Shown one piece after another: positions 50,210-59,298 of a stretch of DNA of 64,000 nucleotides (position 1 is the first letter of the stretch; every line of letters begins with the position of its first letter). The translations under genes were made by a program, and so were the position numbers. The DNA comes from Shinella yambaruensis (GTDB lineage: Bacteria; Pseudomonadota; Alphaproteobacteria; Rhizobiales; Rhizobiaceae), in assembly GCF_022899355.1 (NCBI RefSeq), contig NZ_JALJCK010000002.1:496001-560000 (forward strand), read 5' to 3'. Under the pieces are notes generated by a model, which saw only the letters and a list, made by a program, of their open reading frames with translations, had not been told where the DNA came from and did not search any database.

Positions 50210-50231
50210 GAAGAAACTGGGAGAGACGGGA

Positions 50232-51221
50232 ATGGCAATCGACACGATGGCGGCGGGCACGCCGAAGACATCGTCCTTCAGGCGCATCGGCACCATGCGC
50301 GAGGCCGGGCTGATCGCGATCATCCTCGCGCTCTGCGTGATCATGAGCTTCGCCTCGCCGCACTTCCTGACGCTCGGCAATTTCCGCGCCATGCTGATGA
50401 GCTTCTCGGTGGAAGGCATCGTCGTCGTCGGCATGACGATCCTCCTGATCGTCGGCGGCATCGACCTTGCGGTCGGCTCCGTCGTCTGCTTCGCGATGGT
50501 GCTGTCCGGCTCGCTGTTCCTGGCCGGGCTCGATCCGTGGACGGCCTCGCTGGTCGGCATCCTCGCCTCGAGCGCCATCGGCGCCGCCATGGGCTTTTTC
50601 GTGACGGTCGTCGGCCTCAACCACTTCATCACGTCGCTGGCAGCCATGGTGATCGTGCGCGGCCTCTGCCTCATCATCACCAAGGGCACGCCGCTCTCGC
50701 TCTTCACGCTGCCGGCCGGCTTCAAGGCGGTGGGGCAGGGCACCTTTTACGGCGTGCCCTATGTCATCCTGATCTTCGTCGCCGTCGTCATCCTGTTCGA
50801 TTTCCTGCTGCGCCGGGCGACCGCCTTCCGCAAGGTCTTCTACACCGGCAGCAACGAGAAGGCCGCGCTCTATTCCGGTATCAAGACCAACCAGGTGAAG
50901 TTCTGGGTGACGGTGCTGTGCTCGACGCTCGCCGGTGTCGCAGGCGTCATCTACATGTCCCGCTTTGGCGCGGCGACCCCCACCTTCGGCGTCGGCATGG
51001 AGCTCAACATCATCGCGGCAGCGGTGATCGGCGGGGCCTCGCTCAATGGCGGTTCGGGCACCATCCTCGGCGCCATCCTCGGCATCGCGCTGCTCTCGGT
51101 CGTCACCTCTTCGCTGATCCTGCTCAATGTCTCGGTCTACTGGCAGGACATGATCAAGGGCTGCATCCTGCTCGCCGCCGTCTCGATCGATCATTTCCTG
51201 CACAAGCGGAAGGCCGCCTGA
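50232..51221 (+). CDS. Ribose-type ABC importer permease
   Basis: The 329-residue RbsC-type membrane protein shows VGMTILLIVGGIDLAVGSVVCFAM, FYTGSNEKAALYSGIKTNQVKF and NIIAAAVIGGASLNGGSGTILGAILGI. The ATG at 50232 follows GGGAGAGACGGGA; an earlier in-frame ATG at 50199 overlaps the ATPase end and has a weaker site. Its stop is followed one base later by the SorC regulator gene. Confidence 0.92.
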   Translation: MAIDTMAAGTPKTSSFRRIGTMREAGLIAIILALCVIMSFASPHFLTLGNFRAMLMSFSVEGIVVVGMTILLIVGGIDLAVGSVVCFAMVLSGSLFLAGLDPWTASLVGILASSAIGAAMGFFVTVVGLNHFITSLAAMVIVRGLCLIITKGTPLSLFTLPAGFKAVGQGTFYGVPYVILIFVAVVILFDFLLRRATAFRKVFYTGSNEKAALYSGIKTNQVKFWVTVLCSTLAGVAGVIYMSRFGAATPTFGVGMELNIIAAAVIGGASLNGGSGTILGAILGIALLSVVTSSLILLNVSVYWQDMIKGCILLAAVSIDHFLHKRKAA

Positions 51222-51222
51222 C

Positions 51223-52230
51223 ATGCCGATCGCCAAGTTGAAACCCAAGACCACGGCGCCGCGCGAAGAGATCGTCATCGCCCGCCAGATGCACCAGGCG
51301 CTCGTGCTGCACTTCCTGGAAGGCCTGACGCAGGCGCAGATAGCCGACCGGCTCGGCCTGTCGCACGCCACCGTCAACCGCCTCATCAAGCGCGGCCGCC
51401 AGCTCGGCCTCGTCGAGATCAAGATCAAGTCGCCGGTCGAGCCGCTGGTCGACATGGAGGAGCGGCTTCTGGCGCTCGGCGGCATCAGCCGCGCCGTCGT
51501 GGTGCCGACCGTCTCCGACAATCCGCAGACCGCCTTGCAGGCGGTGGGGGAGGCCGCCGCCCGCCTGCTGCTCGAAGAGATTGCCGACGGGGACACGATC
51601 TGCATCACCGGCGGCAAGGGGGTCAGCGCCGTCGTCGCCGGCCTGCAGGCGCCGCGCCGCTTTGATGTCGAGGTCATCCCCGCGACGGGCTGCGTGCAGG
51701 GAAAACACTATACGGACGTCAACCATGTCTCGACGCTGATGGCCGAACGGCTCGGCGGACGCTCCTACCAGATCCACGCGCCGCTCTTCGCCGACGATGC
51801 CGAGCAGCGGGAGATGCTGATGAACATGCGTTCCGTCGCCGACGTCTTCCAGAGGGCGCGCGAGGCGAAGGTGGCCGTCGTCGGCATCGGCTCGATCCTC
51901 AGCCCGGACTCGACCTATTACGACCTGCACCCCTCGTCGAGCGAGGACCGCAAGGCCATCGAGCGTTCCGGCGCGAGTTCGGAGCTTCTCGCCCATCTTC
52001 TGGATGGCGAAGGCAGGCTCTGCGACTACAGCCTCAACCGTGCGCTGGTCTCGCTGACGCTTCCGGAATTCGCCTCGATCCCGACGAAGATCGGCGTCGC
52101 GAGCGGCTTCAACAAGGCCGGCTCCATCCTCAGCGTCCTGCGCGGCGATCATCTCGACACGCTCGTCACCGACGAGGCGACCGGCGCGCGCATTCTTGAA
52201 CTGGCATCCGAAGAAGGGATTTCCGCATGA
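51223..52230 (+). CDS. SorC/DeoR-type sugar-binding transcriptional regulator
   Basis: The protein has 335 residues. A short helix-turn-helix (about 35-65; LTQAQIADRLGLSHATVNRLIKRGRQLG) is followed by a SorC sugar-binding domain (about 75-330). Such regulators sense a phosphorylated sugar or polyol; EryD of erythritol catabolism is a known example. It is encoded within the operon it probably controls and would act at the TGAAA-type palindromes at 47231-47288. The stop overlaps the aldo/keto reductase start (ATGA). Confidence 0.9.
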   Translation: MPIAKLKPKTTAPREEIVIARQMHQALVLHFLEGLTQAQIADRLGLSHATVNRLIKRGRQLGLVEIKIKSPVEPLVDMEERLLALGGISRAVVVPTVSDNPQTALQAVGEAAARLLLEEIADGDTICITGGKGVSAVVAGLQAPRRFDVEVIPATGCVQGKHYTDVNHVSTLMAERLGGRSYQIHAPLFADDAEQREMLMNMRSVADVFQRAREAKVAVVGIGSILSPDSTYYDLHPSSSEDRKAIERSGASSELLAHLLDGEGRLCDYSLNRALVSLTLPEFASIPTKIGVASGFNKAGSILSVLRGDHLDTLVTDEATGARILELASEEGISA

Positions 52231-53222
52231 GCGGCGAACAATTGATCCGCGACGTCGGGCGCTCCGGCGTCAAGGCCGCGGCCGTCGGCCTCGGCACCTG
52301 GGCGATCGGCGGCTGGATGTGGGGCGGCACGGACGAGGCGCAATCCATCGCCGCCATAGAGGCCTCGCTCGACGCCGGCGTGACACTCATCGACACGGCG
52401 CCCGCCTATGGCCTCGGCCGCGCGGAGGAGATCGTCGGCAAGGCCATCGCCGGGCGCCGCGACAAGGCCATCATCGCCACGAAATGCGGCCTCGTCTGGC
52501 ACACGCAGAAGGGCAGCCACTTCTTCGACCAGGACGGCAGGCCGGTCCATCGCTATCTCGGCCGGGACGCGATCGTCCACGAGGTGGAGGAGAGCCTGCG
52601 CCGGCTCGGCACGGACTATATCGACCTCTACATCACCCACTGGCCAGACGCGACGACGCCGATCGCCGAGACGGTCGCGGCGCTGGAAGAGCTGAAGACG
52701 GCCGGCAAGATCCGCGCCATCGGCGCGAGCAATGTCAACCGGTCGGAGCTCGAACAGTACATTGAGACCGGATCGCTCGACGCGATCCAGGAGCGGTTCA
52801 GCATGATCGATCGCAAGATCGAGGCGGACCTGCTGCCGCTCACCGTTCGAAACGGCGTGGCGACGCTCAGCTATTCCTCGCTGGCGCTCGGCCTGCTCTC
52901 CGGCACGATCGGCCCGGATCGCGTGTTCTCCGGCGACGACCAGCGCAAGGACAATCCGCGCTTCTCCGTCGCCAACCGGCAGAAGGCGAAGGCCTTTTCC
53001 GACGCGATCCGCCCCGTCGCCGAGCGCCATGGCGCGAGCATCGCCCAGGTCGTGATCGCCTGGACGCTGGCGCAGGAAGGCGTGACCTTCGCGCTCTGCG
53101 GCGCGAGGAACCCGGCGCAGGCGCTCGACAATGCGCGGGCCGGCACGCTGCGGCTTGCGACGGACGATCTGGCGGCCATCGACACCGCCATTACGGCGCA
53201 CCTCGTCTCCATGGACGGATAA
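52227..53222 (+). CDS. Aldo/keto reductase
   Basis: The protein has 331 residues. The catalytic tetrad is visible: Asp and Tyr in LIDTAPAYGLGRAEEIVG, Lys in IIATKCGLVW and His in YIDLYITHWPD. NAD(P)H-binding C-terminal elements (VVIAWTLAQEGVTFALCGARNPAQ) follow. It interconverts a carbonyl and an alcohol in the sugar/polyol pathway of this operon, possibly an aldehyde released by the aldolase. Its direction and substrate are unknown. Confidence 0.9.
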   Translation: MSGEQLIRDVGRSGVKAAAVGLGTWAIGGWMWGGTDEAQSIAAIEASLDAGVTLIDTAPAYGLGRAEEIVGKAIAGRRDKAIIATKCGLVWHTQKGSHFFDQDGRPVHRYLGRDAIVHEVEESLRRLGTDYIDLYITHWPDATTPIAETVAALEELKTAGKIRAIGASNVNRSELEQYIETGSLDAIQERFSMIDRKIEADLLPLTVRNGVATLSYSSLALGLLSGTIGPDRVFSGDDQRKDNPRFSVANRQKAKAFSDAIRPVAERHGASIAQVVIAWTLAQEGVTFALCGARNPAQALDNARAGTLRLATDDLAAIDTAITAHLVSMDG

Positions 53223-53234
53223 CGGACTGCCATC

Positions 53235-54983
53235 ATGAACCGGAAACAGACATTGGACGGGCTGCGCCGGAGCCCGAAGGTGGACGTATGCGTCCTCGGC
53301 GGCGGCATCAACGGGCTCAGCGTCTTCCGCGAGCTGGCGCTGCAGGGCGTCGACGTGCTCCTCGTCGAGAAGGCCGACTATTGTTCCGGTGCGAGCGCCG
53401 CCCTTTCGCGCATGGTGCACGGGGGTCTGCGCTATCTCGAAAACGGCGAGTTCAGCCTCGTCAGGGAATCCCTCGTCGAACGCGACCGTCTCTTGCGCAA
53501 TGCGCCGCACTATGTCGCGCCGCTGCCGACCGCGGTGCCGATCTTCGACATCTTCTCCGGCCTTGCCAACGGCGTCGTCCGCTTCCTCGGCCTCACCCGC
53601 CGCCCCAGCCGCCGCGGCGCGATCGCCATCAAGGCGGGGCTCGGCATCTATGATTTCCTGACGCGCAAGCGAGCGCTGATGCCGAAGCACCATTTCCGCA
53701 GCCGTAGCGCGACACTCGAAAAATGGCCGGCGCTCAACCCGGCGATCCGCAATTCGGCGACCTATTACGACGCCTGGGTCAGCCATCCCGAGCGCCTCGG
53801 CATCGAGGTGCTGCGTGACGGCCTTTCCGGCGGAAAGCAGGCCCGGGCGCTCAACTATGCGACGATCGAGGCGGCCGGCGGCGGGCGCTACAGGCTGCAC
53901 GACGGCCTCACCGGCGAGGCGCTCGCTCTTCAGCCGCGGCTCATCGTCAACGCGACCGGCGGCTGGGTCGACATCGCCAATGCCAGCCTCTTTCCTGCGG
54001 ACAGCAGGCCCGAACCGCTGATGGGCGGCACCAAGGGCTCGCATCTCATCATCGACAATCCCGCGCTGCGCGACATGCTCGACGGCCACATGATCTATTA
54101 CGAGAACGAGGACGGGCGCATCTGCATCCTCTTCCCCTATCTCGGCAAGGTGCTGGTCGGCTCGACGGATATCCGCGTCGACGATCCCGGCACGGTGCGC
54201 TGCGAGGCGGACGAGCGGGACTACATCCTGCAATCGCTCGCCTTTGTGCTGCCCGGCATCCGCATCCGCCCGGAGGAGATCGTCTTCCAGTTTTCCGGCG
54301 TGCGGCCGTTGCCGGCGAGCAAGGACAGTTTTACCGGCCGCATTCCGCGCGACCATTTCTGCACTGTTCTCGAAGGGCGCGACGGCGGGCCGCCGGTGCT
54401 GTGCATGATCGGCGGCAAATGGACGACGTTCCGCTCCTTCGGCGAACTGTCCGCCGACATGGCGCTCGACCGGCTCGGCCTGCCGCGTCGCATCGACACG
54501 GCGGACCGCCCGCTCGGCGGCGGGCGGGACTATCCGGAGGACGGCGACGGCTGGGCACGGGCGCTCTCGGCCTCGACGGGCCTTTCCCTGGAACGGGCCG
54601 CGACGCTGTTTGCCCGCTACGGCACGGATGCGCGCGACATCGCCCTTTTCATCGCCGCCGGGCCGGATCACGCCATGCCCCATCCGGCCTACAGCGCCCG
54701 CGAACTTCTCTGCCTTATCCGCTGCGAAGCGGTCGAGCATCTGGACGATTTGCTCCTGCGCCGCACCGCGCTTGCCATTACCGGCGAGCTCTCGCTCGCC
54801 ATGATGGAGGCCGCACTCGACGTGCTGGCTGCCGAAAAAGGCTGGCCCGCGGCGCGCAGGGCCGAGGAGCGATGCCGTTTTCTGACCCTCCTGCGCGAGC
54901 GCCACGGCGTCGCGGAGGAAACCCTTTCCGCACGGAACGAACAAAGGAGTGATGTATGCGAGACAACCGCAAGGTCCGGATGA
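53235..54983 (+). CDS. GlpD-like FAD-dependent glycerol-3-phosphate/polyol-phosphate dehydrogenase
   Basis: The protein has 582 residues. The FAD motif CVLGGGINGLSVFRELALQG is near the N-terminus, followed by GlpD-type SRMVHGGLRYLENGEFSLVRESL, KGSHLIIDNPALRD, VLVGSTDIRVDDPG and GGKWTTFRSFGE. The family includes EryB, which oxidises erythritol 4-phosphate. The FGGY kinase encoded downstream would make its phosphorylated substrate. Electrons should go to the quinone pool at the inner membrane. The end overlaps the aldolase gene by 28 bases. Confidence 0.87.
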   Translation: MNRKQTLDGLRRSPKVDVCVLGGGINGLSVFRELALQGVDVLLVEKADYCSGASAALSRMVHGGLRYLENGEFSLVRESLVERDRLLRNAPHYVAPLPTAVPIFDIFSGLANGVVRFLGLTRRPSRRGAIAIKAGLGIYDFLTRKRALMPKHHFRSRSATLEKWPALNPAIRNSATYYDAWVSHPERLGIEVLRDGLSGGKQARALNYATIEAAGGGRYRLHDGLTGEALALQPRLIVNATGGWVDIANASLFPADSRPEPLMGGTKGSHLIIDNPALRDMLDGHMIYYENEDGRICILFPYLGKVLVGSTDIRVDDPGTVRCEADERDYILQSLAFVLPGIRIRPEEIVFQFSGVRPLPASKDSFTGRIPRDHFCTVLEGRDGGPPVLCMIGGKWTTFRSFGELSADMALDRLGLPRRIDTADRPLGGGRDYPEDGDGWARALSASTGLSLERAATLFARYGTDARDIALFIAAGPDHAMPHPAYSARELLCLIRCEAVEHLDDLLLRRTALAITGELSLAMMEAALDVLAAEKGWPAARRAEERCRFLTLLRERHGVAEETLSARNEQRSDVCETTARSG

Positions 54984-55798
54984 ACCGGCTGTTCGGCAAC
55001 GGTCGTTGCCTGGACGTGGCGATCGATCACGGCGTATGCAATGAGCCGTCCTTCCTCGACGGGCTGGAGGACATGCCGGCCGTGGTGAAGGCGCTGGTCG
55101 AGGCGAGGCCCGACGCGATCCAGATGAACTACGGTCAGGCCGACCTGTTGCAGGGGCTTCCCGGCAAGGACAAGCCCGCCCTCGTCATGCGCATCGACAT
55201 GGGCAATCCCTATAACCGCATCCGCCATCGCGACATGTGGGCCGTGCTGCAGAATGAGGCGGAACCGCTCATCGGCGCGCTGGAGATGGATGCGGCCTGC
55301 GTGGTGGTGAACCTCTTCATGCTGCCGGACGAGCCCGACCTCTTCCGCCAGTGCGTGCAGAACATCGCGCGCGTCCGGGCGGATTGCGAGAAATACGGCA
55401 TGCCGCTGATGATCGAGCCGCTCGTCATGCAGCCCGTCACGGAGCGCGGCGGCTACATGGTCGATGGCGATGCGGAGAAGATCGTCACCCTGACGCGGCT
55501 TGCCCGCGAGATGGGCGCCGATATCGTCAAGGCGGACCCGACCACCAATGCGGAGGATTTCCACCGCGTCGTCGAGGCGGCGCGCTGCCCGGTCCTCGTG
55601 CGCGGCGGCGGCAAGGAGGACCTTCGCGCGGTCTTCGACAAGTCCGCGGCCTTGATGCGGCAGGGTGCCGTGGGCATGGTCTATGGACGCAACATCTACC
55701 AGCACGCCAATCCGAGCGCCGTGGTGCGGGGCCTGATGGCGATCATCCATGCGGATGCGAGCGGCGAAGAGGCTTTCGCGCTCTACCGGCAGGGATAG
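54956..55798 (+). CDS. Class I aldolase of the DeoC/FbaB (DhnA) type
   Basis: The protein has 280 residues. The TIM-barrel segments DVAIDHGVCNEPSF and MGADIVKADPTTNAEDF carry the Schiff-base Lys192; VLVRGGGKED and GAVGMVYGRNIYQH form the phosphate-binding end. It should cleave the ketose (di)phosphate produced by the GlpD-like enzyme. AAAGGAGTGATGT precedes the ATG at 54956, inside the end of the dehydrogenase gene. Confidence 0.85.
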   Translation: MRDNRKVRMNRLFGNGRCLDVAIDHGVCNEPSFLDGLEDMPAVVKALVEARPDAIQMNYGQADLLQGLPGKDKPALVMRIDMGNPYNRIRHRDMWAVLQNEAEPLIGALEMDAACVVVNLFMLPDEPDLFRQCVQNIARVRADCEKYGMPLMIEPLVMQPVTERGGYMVDGDAEKIVTLTRLAREMGADIVKADPTTNAEDFHRVVEAARCPVLVRGGGKEDLRAVFDKSAALMRQGAVGMVYGRNIYQHANPSAVVRGLMAIIHADASGEEAFALYRQG

Positions 55799-55827
55799 GG
55801 TGAAACGAACCTTGGGAGGGGTTCAGC

Positions 55828-57357
55828 ATGACGGATTATCTGTTGGGGCTCGATGCCGGAAACACCGTGATCAAGGCGGTGATCTTCGACCGGACGGGCC
55901 GGGAGCTGGCGCATGCGGGCGAGGAGGGCCATAGCCGCATGCCGAGCCCCGGCCATGTCGAGCGCGATCTCGGCGAACTCTGGGCCAATGCGCGGCACGT
56001 CATCCGCACCTGCCTCGACAAGGCGGGCATTGCGGCCGGCGACATCGCCGCCATCGGCTGCGCCGGCCACGGCAACGGGCTCTATGCGCTCGACCGGGCG
56101 GGCGAGCCGCTCATCGGCATCCAGTCGCTCGACACGCGGGCGACCGGCCTCGTCGAGGCGTGGCTGGCCGAGGGCGTCGGCGAACGGACCTATCCGATCG
56201 CCCGCCAGCGCCCCTGGCCGTCGCAGACGCCGACCCTGCTCGCCTGGCTGAAGCGTTACAGGCCGGAGCTCTTCCAGCGCATCGGCACGGTGTTCTTCTC
56301 CAAGGATTTCGTCGTCAACCGCCTGACGGGCCAGCGCGTCAGCGAGGTCTCCGACATGTCCGGCGCCGGCCTCATCGACCTTGCGGCCCGCCGCTACGAC
56401 CGGGCGCTGATGGAGGCCTATGGCCTCGGCGACTGCATGGATCTCCTGCCGCCGCTCATCGAAAGCGCCGACATTGCCGGGCGGGTGACGGCGGCGGTGG
56501 CGGAGGAGACCGGCCTTGCCGCCGGCACGCCCGTCATCGGCGGGCTCTTCGACGTCGTCGCCTCGGCGCTCGGTTCGGGCGTCTCGCGCACCGGCAGCGC
56601 CTCGATCATCGCCGGCACCTGGAGCATCAACCAGGTCGTCATCGAAGGCCCGGATCTCGACGGTCCCGTCTTCATGTCCTCGACCTTCGACCGGACCCGC
56701 TACATGGCGATGGAAAACAGCGCCACCTCGGCGGCCAATCTCGAATGGCTGGTGCGGGAGTTCTTCGAGGGTGACCACGCGGCGGACATCTCGCCCTTCG
56801 ACGCGTGCTGCGCGCATGCCGCGGCGGTGGAGCCCGCGGCGGACGATCCGCTCTACCACCCCTATCTCTACGGCGCCCAGCAGGACGGCCATGCGCGGGC
56901 GGGCTTCTACGGCATTGCCGGCTGGCACACCAGGGGGCATCTGGTCCGCGCGCTGCTCGAAGGCGTCGCCTTCGGCCACCGCCAGCATGTCGAGGCGATC
57001 CGCAAGGCCGGCGCGACCTTCGAGGAGGCGGTCCTTTCCGGCGGCGGCGCGCGCAGCAGGTTCTGGCCGCAGATCTTCGCCGACGTGCTCGGCGTGCCAG
57101 TCTCCGTCGCCGTCTCGCACGAGACGGGCGCGCTCGGCGCGGCGATCGCGGCAGGCACCGGGGTCGGCCTCTTTTCCGATTTCACGGACGGCGCCAATGC
57201 CATGGTGCGGACCGACCGGCACTACAGGCCGAACGGCGCGCTGTCGGCCCATTACGACCGGCGCTACGCCCTCTACAGGGACATCGGCGAGGCCATGACG
57301 CCGCTGTGGCGGCGGCTCACGGCGTCCCGGGACATGGCAGCAGGAGTTGCAACGTGA
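55828..57357 (+). CDS. FGGY-family carbohydrate/polyol kinase
   Basis: The protein has 509 residues. The N-terminal actin-like ATPase phosphate-1 motif is LGLDAGNTVIKAVIFD. The second half holds PVIGGLFDVVASALGSGV and LSGGGARSRFWPQIFADVLGVPV. FGGY kinases phosphorylate glycerol, xylulose, ribulose, erythritol and others. With the GlpD-like dehydrogenase and SorC regulator the set resembles erythritol-type pathways (EryA/EryB/EryD), but the actual polyol is not determined. GGGAGGGG precedes the ATG. Confidence 0.9.
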   Translation: MTDYLLGLDAGNTVIKAVIFDRTGRELAHAGEEGHSRMPSPGHVERDLGELWANARHVIRTCLDKAGIAAGDIAAIGCAGHGNGLYALDRAGEPLIGIQSLDTRATGLVEAWLAEGVGERTYPIARQRPWPSQTPTLLAWLKRYRPELFQRIGTVFFSKDFVVNRLTGQRVSEVSDMSGAGLIDLAARRYDRALMEAYGLGDCMDLLPPLIESADIAGRVTAAVAEETGLAAGTPVIGGLFDVVASALGSGVSRTGSASIIAGTWSINQVVIEGPDLDGPVFMSSTFDRTRYMAMENSATSAANLEWLVREFFEGDHAADISPFDACCAHAAAVEPAADDPLYHPYLYGAQQDGHARAGFYGIAGWHTRGHLVRALLEGVAFGHRQHVEAIRKAGATFEEAVLSGGGARSRFWPQIFADVLGVPVSVAVSHETGALGAAIAAGTGVGLFSDFTDGANAMVRTDRHYRPNGALSAHYDRRYALYRDIGEAMTPLWRRLTASRDMAAGVAT

Positions 57358-58979
57358 CCATCCATGGAGAGGAAATGCCGGTGGACGAGGGCAGCTACGA
57401 CTTCATCGTCGTCGGCGCCGGCTCGGCCGGCTGCGTTCTGGCGAACCGGCTTTCGGCTGATCCGAAGAACCGGGTGCTGCTCATCGAGGCCGGCGGCTCG
57501 GACCGCTACCATTGGGTCCATGTGCCGATCGGCTACCTCTATTGCATGGGCAATCCGCGCACGGACTGGATGATGAAGACGGCCGCGGAGGCCGGCCTCA
57601 ATGGCCGTATGCTCAACTACCCGCGCGGAAAGGTGCTCGGCGGCTGCTCGTCGATCAACGGCATGATCTACATGCGCGGCCAGGCCGCCGACTATGACGG
57701 CTGGCGGCAGGCGGGCAATGCCGGCTGGGGCTGGGACGACGTGCTGCCCTATTTCCTGAAGTCGGAGGACAACTACCGTGGAAAATCCGCCCTGCACGGG
57801 GCCGGCGGCGAATGGCGCGTCGAACGCCAGCGGCTCTCCTGGCCGATCCTCGACGCCTTCCGCGATGCGGCCGAGGAACTCGGCATTCCGAAGACCGACG
57901 ATTTCAACGACGGCGACAACGAGGGCTCCGGCTATTTCGAGGTCAACCAGCGCGGCGGCCTGCGCTGGAACACCACGAAGGCCTTCCTGCGGCCGGCGAT
58001 GAAACGGCCGAACCTGCGTGTCCTGACCGGGGCGGAGACCGAGCGGGTGGAATTCGACGGCAGGACGGCGACCGGCGTGCGCTTTCGCCTGCGGGGCCGC
58101 ATCTGCCTTGCCCGCGCCACGCGCGAGGTGGTGCTGTCGGCCGGCGCGATCAATTCGCCGAAAATCCTGGAACTGTCGGGCATCGGCCGGCCGGGCCTGC
58201 TTTCCGCCCTCGGCATTCCCGTGCGCCATGAACTGAACGGCGTCGGCGAGAACCTGCAGGACCACCTGCAGATCCGCACGGTCTTCCGGATCGAGGGCGC
58301 GCGCACGCTGAACCAGCTCTACCACAACCTCTTCAGCCGTGCCGGCATGGGGCTGCAATATGCGTTTTCCCGTTCCGGCCCGCTCTCCATGGCGCCGAGC
58401 CAGCTCGGCATCTTCGCCAGGAGCGATCCCGCCGTCGCGACGCCCGACCTCGAATATCACGTCCAGCCGCTCAGCACCGACCGGCTCGGCGAGCCGCTGC
58501 ACCGCTACCCGGCGGTCACCGTTTCGGTCTGCAACCTCCGGCCGGAAAGCCGCGGCACGGTGCATGTGACGACCCGCGCCCTTGCCGAGGCGCCGGAAAT
58601 CCGCCCGAACTACCTTTCGACGGCCGGCGACCGGCTTCTTGCGGCGAAATCCATCCGCCATGCCCGCAGCCTCATGCAGACCAGGGCCATCGCGCCCTTT
58701 CGCCCGCAGGAAATGCTGCCCGGCCGGGAATACGAGAGCGAGGAGGACCTGATCCGCCGGGCCGGCGACATCGCCACCACCATCTTCCACCCGGTCGGCA
58801 CCTGCAAGATGGGCAGCGACCCGATGGCGGTGGTGGACACGAATCTCGCCGTGCACGGCCTGAACCGGCTGCGCGTCGTCGACGCCTCGATCATGCCGAG
58901 CATCGTCTCCGGCAACACCAATTCGCCGGTGATCATGATCGCGGAAAAGGCGGCGGAAGCGATCCTGGCAACGAGGTGA
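57354..58979 (+). CDS. GMC-family FAD alcohol dehydrogenase (choline-dehydrogenase-like)
   Basis: The protein has 541 residues from GTG 57354 (AGGAG seven bases upstream, GTGA overlap with the kinase), or 534 from ATG 57375, which also has a good site. FAD motif: FIVVGAGSAGCVLANRL; the GMC signature is GKVLGGCSSINGMIYMRG. The C-terminal active-site His and Asn lie in TIFHPVGTCKMG and SGNTNSPVIMIAEKAA. It oxidises a primary or secondary alcohol, probably an entry or side step of the polyol pathway. It is the last gene of the importer operon. Confidence 0.9.
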   Translation: MTIHGEEMPVDEGSYDFIVVGAGSAGCVLANRLSADPKNRVLLIEAGGSDRYHWVHVPIGYLYCMGNPRTDWMMKTAAEAGLNGRMLNYPRGKVLGGCSSINGMIYMRGQAADYDGWRQAGNAGWGWDDVLPYFLKSEDNYRGKSALHGAGGEWRVERQRLSWPILDAFRDAAEELGIPKTDDFNDGDNEGSGYFEVNQRGGLRWNTTKAFLRPAMKRPNLRVLTGAETERVEFDGRTATGVRFRLRGRICLARATREVVLSAGAINSPKILELSGIGRPGLLSALGIPVRHELNGVGENLQDHLQIRTVFRIEGARTLNQLYHNLFSRAGMGLQYAFSRSGPLSMAPSQLGIFARSDPAVATPDLEYHVQPLSTDRLGEPLHRYPAVTVSVCNLRPESRGTVHVTTRALAEAPEIRPNYLSTAGDRLLAAKSIRHARSLMQTRAIAPFRPQEMLPGREYESEEDLIRRAGDIATTIFHPVGTCKMGSDPMAVVDTNLAVHGLNRLRVVDASIMPSIVSGNTNSPVIMIAEKAAEAILATR

Positions 58980-58983
58980 TGGT

Positions 58984-59011
58984 TTGCCATCGCTTGCCAT
59001 CTTGATGGCAA
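58984..59011. promoter_or_regulatory. Toxin-antitoxin operator with three half-sites
   Basis: TTGCCATC-TT-GATGGCAA (58994-59011) is a perfect inverted repeat. An extra TTGCCATC starts ten bases upstream at 58984. Antitoxins of this type autoregulate by binding such repeats. The antitoxin ATG is at 59050. Confidence 0.65.
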
Positions 59012-59049
59012 GGCGGTGCGGCACTATGTTTCCGCCGAAGGAGGCCATC

Positions 59050-59298
59050 ATGGCAGAACCGCAGCTTTCCGTCCGCAGCGCCCGCGCCCGCGACCTCGCC
59101 CACCGCCTCGCGCGGCGGGAAAACCGCACGATCGCCGATATCGTCGAGCGGGCGCTGGAGGCCTATGCGGTGCGGGAGACCGGCAGCGAGCCGGCGGCCC
59201 GCTTCTACCGGCGGCTTGCCGCCGATTTCGGCGCGGAGGTCGATCTGGAAGCCGCGATCCGCGAACATCGCACGCCTCACGAGGGGCTCGACCTGTGA
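59050..59298 (+). CDS. VapB/FitA-type antitoxin (PSK-operon transcription-factor family)
   Basis: The protein has 82 residues. An N-terminal DNA-binding segment LSVRSARARDLAHRLARRENRTIADIVERALEAY is typical of the family, followed by a toxin-binding tail. AAGGAGG lies before the ATG at 59050. The stop overlaps the toxin GTG (GTGA). It neutralises the PIN nuclease and represses the operon through the repeats at 58984-59011. Confidence 0.87.
   Translation: MAEPQLSVRSARARDLAHRLARRENRTIADIVERALEAYAVRETGSEPAARFYRRLAADFGAEVDLEAAIREHRTPHEGLDL

Noticed and set aside
52149-54944. Minus-strand frame of 931 codons opposite the AKR and GlpD-like genes
   Set aside because: Antisense artefact of high GC; the plus-strand genes have clear motifs and ribosome-binding sites.
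47436-58979. Erythritol (ery) operon
   Set aside because: Kinase, dehydrogenase and regulator types agree, but the isomerases and EryC-type enzyme are absent and an aldolase, AKR and GMC enzyme are present.
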